From assembly GCA_021776245.1 (NCBI GenBank), contig JAJFGF010000068.1:186001-250000 (forward strand): 64,000 nucleotides of DNA. The letters are read 5' to 3'. Within the stretch, counting starts at the first letter, position 1. The number at the start of each line of letters is the position of its first letter. The notes beneath the pieces were generated by a model that saw only the letters and a list, made by a program, of their open reading frames with translations, did no database searches and was not told the DNA's origin. Both the position numbers and the translations under genes were made by a program. The DNA comes from Hyphococcus sp. Its GTDB lineage: Bacteria; Pseudomonadota; Alphaproteobacteria; Caulobacterales; Parvularculaceae. Positions 50,288 to 58,328 of the stretch are shown here, piece after piece.

Positions 50288-50716
50288 TCAAAAAATTCCA
50301 AACCGCTTTTTCTTTTTATGCCGTTTCAATGCAGCCCTGCCCTCATCAGACGCCATAAAACTTTGATAATCCCGCTCCGGCCGTTCTGTGCGCATAGCCG
50401 TTGCCTGCATCCCCTTGATCAAATCATCGCCATTAAAAGTCTGGTTCGCCATGTCCGGCGGGGTCATTTCCGCCGCGTTCCGGTCGTTGCGGCGGGCATT
50501 GCGTCCGAATTTCTTTTGCTGGCCTGCCAGCTTTTCACGCAAGGCAGTGAAAGCCGCCGCCGCCGGCGCATCGAAATTTTCCGGTAGAAGCGCCACGTCC
50601 TCGGCCGCATAATCCACACGATGGGGGACGGCGATATTGTCAATGCCGCCGCCGGTCAGGTGACGGCTCGTTGTTTCTTCGAACCCGGCCCAAATATTTC
50701 TTAAACGGTTACCCAT
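50288..50716 (-). CDS. hypothetical protein, basic C-terminus, partner of Ntn-hydrolase-like gene
   Basis: A 142-residue protein I do not recognise. It is hydrophilic, with an Ala/Glu-rich centre (LPENFDAPAAAAFTALREKL), a basic stretch (KKFGRNARRNDRN) and a very basic end KRHKKKKRFGIF. No signal peptide or membrane segment. It starts 18 bases after the proteasome-like gene on the same strand, so the two are likely co-transcribed and may work together; the basic tail could bind nucleic acid or an acidic partner (inference). Confidence 0.62.
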   Translation of the reverse strand: MGNRLRNIWAGFEETTSRHLTGGGIDNIAVPHRVDYAAEDVALLPENFDAPAAAAFTALREKLAGQQKKFGRNARRNDRNAAEMTPPDMANQTFNGDDLIKGMQATAMRTERPERDYQSFMASDEGRAALKRHKKKKRFGIF

Positions 50717-50734
50717 AGACCTTCTCCGATACGC

Positions 50735-52018
50735 CTAAAGTTCGGCTTTTTCACGCTTCCACTCAAGCCCGCCATTGCGCGTGATCACCGCAACGTCGAT
50801 TGGCCCGCCTACGGTTTCCACCGAATGCATGACTTTTTGCTGGAATGAATTCAGTTTGATCAGCGACGCCGCCGTTTCACCCAATTCCTTTTTCGGCAAC
50901 GAATTGATCGCCCGCAATATCGGCCGCGTATGAACTGAATATTGATAATTATCGACGGATCGGAAAAACTCATGCACTGCGTGCGCGAGATTGTTCTCGC
51001 TGTAATCTTTGTAAATTGCATTACGCTGGGCGTCGGTGAGATTTGGCGTACGGCTTACGATATCAGTAACAAGCCCCATCGAAAGCTTTACCGTTTCGCC
51101 GTAAACAAACATCCGCAAATATTGATCCATGCCGGTTAGGAACGTGCGGATCATCCGGTCCTGCGCGAAAGGCTGGAACACCGGGCCGCTTTCGGAATTG
51201 ATCGCAGCTTCGCGATCGCGTTTGCGCTTCAAGATGCCGAGAATGACGCTGGATGTCAGATAGGATCGCATTGACGGAAATTTTTCCCGTGCGCCAAAAC
51301 CGGCGAACACAACGCCCGTATAATGCTCAAAAAACGCATCTTTCGTAACCGCAAACACAGCGATCTCGCGCAACATGGATTTAGTGGCGTCGGACACAGC
51401 CAAGCCTGGATGATCGTTTTTCAACGATTGCAACAGGCTGCCGATCAACTGCTCAATTTCACCGCCATAGCGACGGCGCACCTGCTCGCCCATCCCGGCC
51501 GGAAAACAGGTGAGCTCTGCGCGCGGCGAATCGTCTGCGCAGCGCTGGTAATCAGCGTGCAGCTGCCCTACGACAAATTCGAACATCGCAGAAATCTGAT
51601 CGCGAATATGTCCGGAATTTGATTGCTGGTATTTTTGCACTTGATAGTCGAACTCTTCGGCAAGCACCGTATAGACGACAGCCACCACCTTGAAAAATTC
51701 CGTGTCCTGATGTTCAGGCGGAAACAAGTCGGGATTGCCGGATAAAAATTCCATGAAGTCTTCAGCGTAAGCCTGAACCGTGTCGAGCGCGCGGCCGCGC
51801 GCCTGTTCGCGATAAAGCGAGATCACCGTCTCCCACGGCGTCGACATGATTTCCGCATTATTATAAATCATCACCGCGACCGGCTGACCGTCGACCAGCG
51901 GAAACAGCTTATCGACCGATTGATAAGTCTTCAGATAGCGGTCGCCGGAAATGGTGACGGCGCTGTCGGCGGCCATCGCTACTGCCTGGCGGTTCATCAA
52001 CACGACTTCGGATGTCAT
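50735..52018 (-). CDS. proteasome-beta-like Ntn-hydrolase candidate with long helical insertion
   Basis: A 427-residue protein. ATG at 52018 has GAGGGG just upstream and leaves Thr as residue 1 after Met removal. The start TSEVVLMNRQAVAMAADSAV resembles proteasome beta/HslV N-termini, with Asp at position 17 in AADS exactly as in the catalytic site; a Lys follows at 36 (SVDKLFPL; canonical Lys33), then DGQPVAVMIYNNAEIM. The last residues GGPIDVAVITRNGGLEW look like closing strands of the same fold. Between them lie about 290 mostly helical residues not found in proteasomes. No family name known to me; activity inferred. Followed by a small basic protein gene. Confidence 0.68.
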   Translation of the reverse strand: MTSEVVLMNRQAVAMAADSAVTISGDRYLKTYQSVDKLFPLVDGQPVAVMIYNNAEIMSTPWETVISLYREQARGRALDTVQAYAEDFMEFLSGNPDLFPPEHQDTEFFKVVAVVYTVLAEEFDYQVQKYQQSNSGHIRDQISAMFEFVVGQLHADYQRCADDSPRAELTCFPAGMGEQVRRRYGGEIEQLIGSLLQSLKNDHPGLAVSDATKSMLREIAVFAVTKDAFFEHYTGVVFAGFGAREKFPSMRSYLTSSVILGILKRKRDREAAINSESGPVFQPFAQDRMIRTFLTGMDQYLRMFVYGETVKLSMGLVTDIVSRTPNLTDAQRNAIYKDYSENNLAHAVHEFFRSVDNYQYSVHTRPILRAINSLPKKELGETAASLIKLNSFQQKVMHSVETVGGPIDVAVITRNGGLEWKREKAEL

Positions 52019-52291
52019 TGACCCCTCACGACTTCCCCAAACCATGCCGGCCCGACCCCCGCCATCCGACTGGAAGGGCGATTGAAAACCGGCTGAAATT
52101 CGATGTTAGCGGGAAAATCGCCGCAAGGGAACAAGGCGGCAAAACCGGCCATTTCCCGAGTGTACGCCCTGTTTCAGGGGTTTAAATGGTGAGCACCCGC
52201 TTAACCAAGGGCCTCTAAAAGTTAGGAGAATTTTTCATCAATTTTGTCGAGAATTTACGTGAGGGTGGAGCGCTTGTAAGGGAGCGTTCGA

Positions 52292-52429
52292 ATGGAAGTC
52301 GTGGGTGTATTCGGAGGATTAAGCCTCGTGGAATTAATACTGTTCAGCTTTATCGGCGCGAATATGGCGATATGCGGCGCCTTCCTTTTACAATGCGGCG
52401 CAAAACGAATGACGGTCGACGACAAATAG
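52292..52429 (+). CDS. small membrane protein, 45 residues
   Basis: ATG at 52292 is preceded by AGGGAG with seven bases spacing. The product starts EVVGVFGGLSLVELILFSFI and continues GANMAICGAFLLQCGAKRM, then ends TVDDK: one hydrophobic helix with a short charged C-terminus and two Cys. It lies alone in a 400-base gap between the Ntn-like gene and selO, convergent with selO. The good ribosome site and clean membrane-helix composition argue for a real small protein; no homologue recognised. Confidence 0.5.
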   Translation: MEVVGVFGGLSLVELILFSFIGANMAICGAFLLQCGAKRMTVDDK

Positions 52430-52441
52430 GCGCGTAGTCGA

Positions 52442-53884
52442 TCATTTGGCCGTGTACGCCGAACTCCTAAATCCATACGCATCGCGCATTTCGGCAATCG
52501 CTTTCAGTTTGCCCTCAAGCAACGACCAATCGTCCTCATCCGCAATGCCGGCCCAAATCGCCTCGACCTCATCAATCAGCATGGTGCACGGCGCCCCGCC
52601 GGCGAAATAGGCGCCGGCCAATCTTTCGGGCCGGTCCGGTGTCAGCGCGACAAGACGCGCGCGAAGTTCAGGAAACTTATCCTGCGCATAGAGCGCGCCG
52701 GCCGGGCTGGCGGCGGCGCGCGTTATTGATTCCCGCCCACCAAACCAGTCGTAGAAAACCTGCTCATAGGGCGCGCCGGTTTCCGCCATCCACTGCAGAA
52801 GATCGCCTACAAATTCAAAATCCCTGTCGTCCGAACGCATCAGGCCCAGCCGTCTGAAAAAGGCGTCCGCCATCGCCTGTTCGTAGTGGCCGGCAAAGCT
52901 CTGCAACGCGGCGTTTAACGCTTCCCCATCAGCAATCAACGACAACGCACCGCCCAGTTGCGCCAAATTCCAGGCGCCGGCCTCCGGCTGACGGCCAAAG
53001 GCGTAAAGGCCGCTCTCGTCGAAATAGGCGGCGGTAAAATACGGATCGGCCGTGGGCGCAAAACGCCATGGACCATAGTCAAAGCTTTCGCCGGTAACAT
53101 TCATGTTGTCCGTATTGAGAACGCCGTGAACAAAGCCCGCCGCCATCCATTGCGCGGCAAGCCGCGCGGTGCGGGCGACAACATTTTCATAGAAAGAAAC
53201 TACTTTTTGTGCGCCTGTTTCGTCTTCAAGCACTGGATAAAAATGCGCGACGCAATAATCAACAAGATCGCCAAGCGCCTGCTCGTCCTTTTCAAAGGCG
53301 AGACGTTGAAACGCGCCGAAGCGCACATGGGAATGCGACAATCGCACCATGACCGAAGAACGCGTCGGCGATGGTTCGTCATGGCGCTGCAGCGCTTCGC
53401 CGGTTTCAATCAGGCTGAATGTTTTTGATGTGTAAACCCCAAGGGCTTCGAGCATTTCGGTTGCGAGAATTTCCCGAACGCCGCCTTTTAAAGTCAGACG
53501 CCCGTCGCCGAAACGCGAATAGGGCGTCTTGCCGGAGCCCTTGGTGCCGAAATCCAGCAAGCGTCCGTTTTTGTCGCGCAGCTGCGCAAATAGAAATCCG
53601 CGCCCATCGCCTATGTCGGGATTATAGTTGCGAAATTGGTGGCCGTGATAACGGATCGCCAATGGCTGTTTGAGGTTATCGCGTAGCGGTTCAAACCGGC
53701 CGAAATGTGCAATCCATTCGGCCCCGGAAAGCCCGCCAAGACCAACATTTTCCGCCCACCGCTGGTTGCGGTAGCGCAAAATGTGGTCCGGAAACGCCGC
53801 CGCCCTGACCGGATCGTAAAACGGCGCGCCGTCTTCTTGCCCAAGTCGGTCAAAAACCGGGTCCGGTTGATAGTTTTCCACCAT
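52442..53884 (-). CDS. selO: protein adenylyltransferase SelO
   Basis: A 480-residue pseudokinase-fold enzyme that AMPylates proteins, linked to redox stress. The YdiU/SelO family motifs are clear: IRYHGHQFRNYNPDIGDGRG, GTKGSGKTPYSRFGDGRLTL, and the metal/catalytic region GVLNTDNMNVTGESFDYGPW. ATG at 53884 begins the typical N-terminus; the upstream extension is Arg/Gly-rich and not family-like. A C-terminal selenocysteine/Cys seen in some SelO proteins is absent; it ends AYTAK. Divergent from ilvA. Confidence 0.93.
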   Translation of the reverse strand: MVENYQPDPVFDRLGQEDGAPFYDPVRAAAFPDHILRYRNQRWAENVGLGGLSGAEWIAHFGRFEPLRDNLKQPLAIRYHGHQFRNYNPDIGDGRGFLFAQLRDKNGRLLDFGTKGSGKTPYSRFGDGRLTLKGGVREILATEMLEALGVYTSKTFSLIETGEALQRHDEPSPTRSSVMVRLSHSHVRFGAFQRLAFEKDEQALGDLVDYCVAHFYPVLEDETGAQKVVSFYENVVARTARLAAQWMAAGFVHGVLNTDNMNVTGESFDYGPWRFAPTADPYFTAAYFDESGLYAFGRQPEAGAWNLAQLGGALSLIADGEALNAALQSFAGHYEQAMADAFFRRLGLMRSDDRDFEFVGDLLQWMAETGAPYEQVFYDWFGGRESITRAAASPAGALYAQDKFPELRARLVALTPDRPERLAGAYFAGGAPCTMLIDEVEAIWAGIADEDDWSLLEGKLKAIAEMRDAYGFRSSAYTAK

Positions 53885-53986
53885 TTTTATGGACCTTTTT
53901 ACAAAATGGCGCCAATAAAGGCGCTTTGCTGCGCCTGCGAAGAGATACCCTTCGACATTCCATAACGCCGAACGCCACATAACGCC

Positions 53987-55234
53987 ATGAAACAAGCTAA
54001 CGCCATGATCGACGACGCGCCCAACAACGCCCCGACGGCGGCAGACGTCTATGCCGCCCGCGCGCGGATCGACGGGCGCGTCATGCGCACGCCACTGGTG
54101 CAGGCCGGACGGCTTTCGGCGCTGACCGGCGCCGACATCTGGCTGAAACTCGAGAACCTGCAATATACCGGCGCCTTCAAGGAGCGCGGCGCCTTAAACA
54201 AGCTTCTTCTCCTGAGCGATGAAGATCGTGCGCGCGGCGTGATCGCAGCGTCAGCCGGAAATCACGCCCAGGGCGTTGCCTATCACGCGCGCGCCCTCAA
54301 TGTTCCGGCGACCATCGTCATGCCGGTAACAACGCCCGATGTAAAAGTGCGTCAGACCAAAGAGCTTGGCGCCGAAATTGTCCTTTCGGGGCATGCATTT
54401 GACGAGGCTAACGAGACCGCCAACGATTTAAGGCGCGAACGCAATCTGGTTTTTATTCATCCGTTTGACGATCCTCAGGTCATCGCCGGCCAGGGAACAA
54501 TCGCCCTCGAAATGCTGGAAGACGGTCCGGATTTTGACCTCATGATTGTGCCGATTGGCGGCGGCGGGCTCGTATCGGGCATGGCGCTGGCGGTAAAAGA
54601 CAAAAAACCGGCAATGAAGATCATTGGCGTCCAGGCCGCGCTCTTTCCATCCATGGTCAACGCGCTGGACGGGGCGGCGCGCGTTACCGGCGGCAACACG
54701 CTGGCCGAGGGCATCGCCGTCAAAGAAGCCGGAAAGCTGACTCGCAACATTGTCCGTGATTTTGTTGACGATATTGCGCTGGTCGACGAGCGCATTCTTG
54801 AACGGGCGCTCAGCATGCTGATGAATGAGCAAAAATTGCTGGTTGAAGGCGCAGGCGCTGCCGGGCTCGCCGCCATCCTGGCCGATCCGGGACGCTACAA
54901 CGGCAAAACTGTCGGGCTCGTCCTTTGCGGCGGCAATATCGATGCACGGCTTTTATCAATGATCCTGATGCGCGACCTCGCCCGCGCCGGACGGCTGGCA
55001 AGGCTGCGCGTTCAGTTGCTCGACATGCCGGGGCAACTTGTCAAAGTCGCGGCGATCATCGCTAACCAGGAGGGTAATGTGATTGATGTGGGTCACCATC
55101 GCACCTATTCGGACCTGCCGGCGAAAATGACATGTATGGATGTCACCATCGACACCCAGGGCCAGGACCATCTCAACCGAATCCTTCAAAACCTTCGGGA
55201 TGAAGGCTACGAGGTTGAAATCGCCGCTTATTAA
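53987..55234 (+). CDS. ilvA: threonine ammonia-lyase
   Basis: A 415-residue PLP enzyme converting threonine to 2-oxobutanoate. The PLP Lys lies in LQYTGAFKERGALNKL (about 65), the phosphate loop is IGGGGLVSGMA, and ASAGNHAQGVAYHA is present. The C-terminal domain (from about 335) is a single short ACT-like domain, as in catabolic-type or short IlvA, so feedback by isoleucine may be weak. ATG at 54005 is an alternative start; neither has a good Shine-Dalgarno. Confidence 0.93.
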   Translation: MKQANAMIDDAPNNAPTAADVYAARARIDGRVMRTPLVQAGRLSALTGADIWLKLENLQYTGAFKERGALNKLLLLSDEDRARGVIAASAGNHAQGVAYHARALNVPATIVMPVTTPDVKVRQTKELGAEIVLSGHAFDEANETANDLRRERNLVFIHPFDDPQVIAGQGTIALEMLEDGPDFDLMIVPIGGGGLVSGMALAVKDKKPAMKIIGVQAALFPSMVNALDGAARVTGGNTLAEGIAVKEAGKLTRNIVRDFVDDIALVDERILERALSMLMNEQKLLVEGAGAAGLAAILADPGRYNGKTVGLVLCGGNIDARLLSMILMRDLARAGRLARLRVQLLDMPGQLVKVAAIIANQEGNVIDVGHHRTYSDLPAKMTCMDVTIDTQGQDHLNRILQNLRDEGYEVEIAAY

Positions 55235-55262
55235 GCAGCAAGATTTGTATTGAAACCTTGCG

Positions 55263-55274
55263 GTAAGCGCTTAC
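55263..55274. promoter_or_regulatory. LacI-family operator-like palindrome
   Basis: GTAAGCGCTTAC is a perfect 12-bp palindrome with the central AAGCGCTT typical of LacI/GalR-family sites. It stands 28 bases after ilvA and about 135 bases before the nfeD operon. No LacI-type regulator gene is in the window. Assignment is by pattern alone. Confidence 0.4.
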
Positions 55275-55340
55275 TTTCCACTGCAGGATCGTTTTAATTC
55301 GGGTGGTGTCCTGCACGAGTTTCCTGTTGTTGTGTAATCG

Positions 55341-55378
55341 AGCCGGAAAACCGGTTTGCATTTATCCGGGTCACGCGC
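55341..55378 (-). repeat. intergenic palindromic repeat, copy 2 (diverged)
   Basis: Read on the minus strand this is GCGTGACCCGGATAAATGCA then AACCGGTTTTCCGGCT, aligning with copy 1 at 50168 (GCGTGATCAGGAAAAGTGGG / CGCCGGTTTTCCGG). The right arm is intact and the left arm diverged. It lies in the leader region of the nfeD operon. Confidence 0.5.
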
Positions 55379-55408
55379 CGGGAACGCGCTGGTCGAAGGG
55401 GTCAAGTC

Positions 55409-56914
55409 ATGAAATCAACCGATGCTGCTATGAATAATCCACAGGGCCGCACCGGGTTTTTTGTTTGGCTTTTCGTTTTCGGCGCAGCGATGTTCGGTCT
55501 TTCCGCTTACGCGCAAAATGCTGAAACTGCCGGCGGCAAGGACGGGGTGATCCTCACCCTTGACGGGCCGGTCACACCGCCTTCGGCGCAATATCTCGCA
55601 AGAGAGATCGCCGCCGCATCCGAGGCCGGCAAGGAACTCGTCATCATCGAAATCGATACGCCCGGCGGGCTTATGGATTCCATGAAGACGATCATCAAAG
55701 CGATCCTCGCATCTGATACGCCGGTGGCGACCTATGTTTCGCCTCAGGGCGCGCGTTCGGCGAGCGCCGGGCTCTACATCATGTATTCGGCGCATATTTC
55801 GGCAATGGCGCCGGCGACCAATACGGGCGCGGCGACGCCGGTCGAAATCGGCGGCGCGCCCAGCGATGACAGTCCGTTTGACAATAACGATCCGGGCCAG
55901 GATGACACTGAGACGCCGCCTGAAAACCAAGCCGGCGATGAGGCCACTGACGCCGCCGGTGAGAGCGAAGACGCCAGCCCGGCCGACCCCCTCTCGACCC
56001 CCGATGCGCTGCGGGCGAAAATCATCAACGATTCAGTTGCCTATATCCGAGCCCTTGCCGAAGAGCGCGGCCGAAACGCCGACTGGGGTGAAAGCGCCGT
56101 CAGGGATGCAGCTTCCGTCACCGCCAATGAAGCGCTGGAGCTTGGCGTCATCGATTTTATCGCATCCGACATCGACGACCTCCTGCAACAGATTAACGGC
56201 CGCGTTGTCACCGCTGCCTCGGGTGAGAAAACACTTGATACAAAGAATTTACGGCTTGAGCGCATCGAGCCGACGCTGGCGGAAAAAATTCTCGGTTTTA
56301 TCGCCGATCCCAATGTCGCCGTAATCCTGATGTCGCTCGCGACAACCGGCATCATTATCGAAATGTGGAATCCGGGCTCGATCTTTCCCGGCGCGCTGGG
56401 CATTGTTTGTCTCGTGCTTGGATTTTATGCCTTCCAGGTGCTGCCGTTTAACTGGCTCGGCCTTGCCTTGATGGGTATTGGCGTCATCTTCATGACCCTT
56501 GAAGCCTACACGCCCACCTTTGGATTAATCGGTCTTGTGGGGCTTTTATTGTTCGGGTTCGGACTATTTGTCGTATTCCCCGAGGGCTTTCGCGTTTCCG
56601 CCTCGGTGATCGGCACTATACTCGCCATCGGCGGCGCGCTTTTGGGCCTGGTGCTGGTCGCCGTAGTTGGCTCGCGCAGCCATGGGCCGATGATCGGCAG
56701 CGAAGCGATCCGGCGCCGCGAAGGCGTCGTTGATGATTGGGACGGCAAGGAAGGCTGGGTCATTGTCGAGGGTGAGCGCTGGCGCGCGCGCGCGGATAAA
56801 CCTTTGAGCCGCGGAGATAAAATCCGCGTCGTTGATGTCGACGGTCTTGTATTGGTGGTCAAACAGGCCAAAGCCGGAAGCCTGCTCGGCAATCTGGCGC
56901 CGAGGGAAGCTTAA
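55409..56914 (+). CDS. NfeD-family membrane serine protease (ClpP class)
   Basis: A 501-residue protein: signal/TM (about 15-35), a ClpP-like protease domain with the nucleophile in ARSASAGLYIMYSAH and Lys in LRAKIINDSVAYIR, four to five TM helices (about 290-415) and a C-terminal NfeD OB-fold (SRGDKIRVVDVDGLVLVVK). Between the Ser and Lys regions there is an acidic low-complexity insert of about 55 residues (GQDDTETPPENQAGDEATDA). In archaea the partner slipin is cleaved by NfeD; here a slipin gene is third in the operon, so a membrane quality-control role is likely. Confidence 0.92.
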   Translation: MKSTDAAMNNPQGRTGFFVWLFVFGAAMFGLSAYAQNAETAGGKDGVILTLDGPVTPPSAQYLAREIAAASEAGKELVIIEIDTPGGLMDSMKTIIKAILASDTPVATYVSPQGARSASAGLYIMYSAHISAMAPATNTGAATPVEIGGAPSDDSPFDNNDPGQDDTETPPENQAGDEATDAAGESEDASPADPLSTPDALRAKIINDSVAYIRALAEERGRNADWGESAVRDAASVTANEALELGVIDFIASDIDDLLQQINGRVVTAASGEKTLDTKNLRLERIEPTLAEKILGFIADPNVAVILMSLATTGIIIEMWNPGSIFPGALGIVCLVLGFYAFQVLPFNWLGLALMGIGVIFMTLEAYTPTFGLIGLVGLLLFGFGLFVVFPEGFRVSASVIGTILAIGGALLGLVLVAVVGSRSHGPMIGSEAIRRREGVVDDWDGKEGWVIVEGERWRARADKPLSRGDKIRVVDVDGLVLVVKQAKAGSLLGNLAPREA

Positions 56915-56923
56915 GGCGAGTGG

Positions 56924-57247
56924 ATGGACCAAATCCCCGGCATGCCGTCACTATACGCCGCACTGGCGATTGTTGCGGCCGGCGCCATTTTGTCTCTCGC
57001 GATCACGCTTGTTTGGGGCGCATCGCAATGGGGCAAAAAATCACCCCATCGCGTCGGCGACCAGATGAAAAACGCGCGCGTCATTGTTTCCGAATGGTCC
57101 GGCAATGAAGGCTATGTTCACGTCGACGGCGAATTGTGGCGCGCCTGCGCCGATGAAGCGCTGGCGCCCGGCGAAAATGTTGTCGTGACAAAAGTCGATG
57201 GTTTAATTCTAAAAGTAACGAAGAAGCAAACGCAGTCGAACACATAG
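56924..57247 (+). CDS. small NfeD-like protein with TM helix and OB-fold
   Basis: A 107-residue protein with one TM helix (about 10-32, LAIVAAGAILSLAITLVWG) and an OB-fold resembling the C-terminal NfeD domain of its upstream neighbour (WSGNEGYVHVDGELWRACAD ... VVVTKVDGLILKVTKK). It starts nine bases after the large NfeD gene. It likely sits in the same membrane complex, perhaps as an accessory to slipin assembly (inference). Confidence 0.82.
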   Translation: MDQIPGMPSLYAALAIVAAGAILSLAITLVWGASQWGKKSPHRVGDQMKNARVIVSEWSGNEGYVHVDGELWRACADEALAPGENVVVTKVDGLILKVTKKQTQSNT

Positions 57248-57281
57248 GCGACGCGAGAACGCCGCAACAAAGGAGAACGCA

Positions 57282-58043
57282 ATGCAAGGCTTAGGATTAC
57301 TAATGGCGTTAGGGGCATTCGCATTCGCCATCTTATCGATGATCGTCAAGGTCCTCAAAGAATACGAAAAGGGGGTCATCTTCACGCTCGGCCGCGTCGG
57401 CAGCAAAGCCTCAGGGCCCGGCCTTATTCTCCTTATCCCCGTCATCCAGGTGATGCGTAAAATCGACATGCGCACGCTCGTCCATGACGTGCCGACCCAG
57501 GATGTGATTTCCCAGGACAATGTCTCGGTGAAAGTCAATGCGGTGATCTATTACCGCGTGGTTGATGCGGTGCGCGCCGTTGTTCAGGTTGAAAACTATA
57601 TGGCGGCCACGAGCCAGCTGGCGCAGACCACACTGCGTTCTGTGCTCGGCAAGCACGATCTCGATGAAATGCTGCAGGAACGTGACAAGCTCAACAAGGA
57701 CATTCAGGCAATCCTCGACATTCAGACTGAAGCCTGGGGCATCAAAGTCTCGAATGTGGAGATCAAGCATGTGGACGTCGATCAATCGATGATCCGCGCC
57801 ATCGCCAGGCAGGCCGAAGCCGAGCGCGAACGCCGTTCGAAGATCATCATCGCCGAGGGCGAAGAACAGGCGGCGGCAAAGCTCGCGGAGGCCGCGACAA
57901 TTCTTGCAACCTCAAAAGGCGCCATGGAATTGCGCTATTTGAATTCGCTGCAGGAAATCGCCGGCGACCGGACCAACACAATCGTGTTTCCGTTTTCGAT
58001 GACCGACATCGCCAAAGCAGTCCGCGGCGACAATCACCGATAG
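57282..58043 (+). CDS. slipin / SPFH-domain membrane protein
   Basis: A 253-residue stomatin-like protein: N-terminal membrane segment (about 2-22), SPFH domain starting LKEYEKGVIFTLGRVGSKAS with ALRTLVHDVPTQDVISQDNV-like sequence (MRTLVHDVPTQDVIS) and VEIKHVDVDQSM, and a C-terminal coiled coil (RQAEAERERRSKIIIAEGEE). It builds oligomeric membrane scaffolds. AAGGAGAA lies directly before the start. Third in the nfeD-nfeD-slipin operon; a strong terminator follows. Confidence 0.93.
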   Translation: MQGLGLLMALGAFAFAILSMIVKVLKEYEKGVIFTLGRVGSKASGPGLILLIPVIQVMRKIDMRTLVHDVPTQDVISQDNVSVKVNAVIYYRVVDAVRAVVQVENYMAATSQLAQTTLRSVLGKHDLDEMLQERDKLNKDIQAILDIQTEAWGIKVSNVEIKHVDVDQSMIRAIARQAEAERERRSKIIIAEGEEQAAAKLAEAATILATSKGAMELRYLNSLQEIAGDRTNTIVFPFSMTDIAKAVRGDNHR

Positions 58044-58068
58044 AAAGCTGCTCCATTTTCTCGTCAAA

Positions 58069-58100
58069 AGGGCGCTTTCCTGGAAAGCGCCCTGTATTAT
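58069..58100 (+). terminator. terminator after the slipin operon
   Basis: A 10-bp perfect stem AGGGCGCTTT / AAAGCGCCCT around a five-base loop, 25 bases after the slipin stop, followed by GTATTATT. The stem is strong but the T tract is interrupted, so termination is likely though possibly not complete. Confidence 0.6.
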
Positions 58101-58207
58101 TGGCCGATATTGCTCATTTGAGGCGTTTGGCTGTTGAATTTGCGCAACACCGGATATTCAATAACAGTTAATCAGCGCTCGAATTCGACAAAGCGAGGTT
58201 TTGAAGG

Positions 58208-58235
58208 GCTTGCGGCAATTGGCGCAAGCGTTTTT
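58208..58235 (+). terminator. terminator-like hairpin in the leader of the TonB receptor
   Basis: GCTTGCG and CGCAAGC form a perfect 7-bp stem with an eight-base loop, followed by GTTTTTG. It stands about 95 bases upstream of the TonB receptor start. It is either a second terminator for the slipin operon or a 5'UTR attenuator controlling the receptor; position alone cannot tell. Confidence 0.5.
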
Positions 58236-58328
58236 GTCCTGCATCATGAAGGCGGCTAGAAAAATAACAAAAATGATTGGGCGCCGACGCCGGAATAAGC
58301 CGGCCCGGCGAATACAGGGAGAAGTCTT

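Noticed and set aside
58179-58188. TCGAATTCGA palindrome upstream of the TonB receptor
   Set aside because: Short palindromes of this size occur often by chance; no second copy or regulator context.
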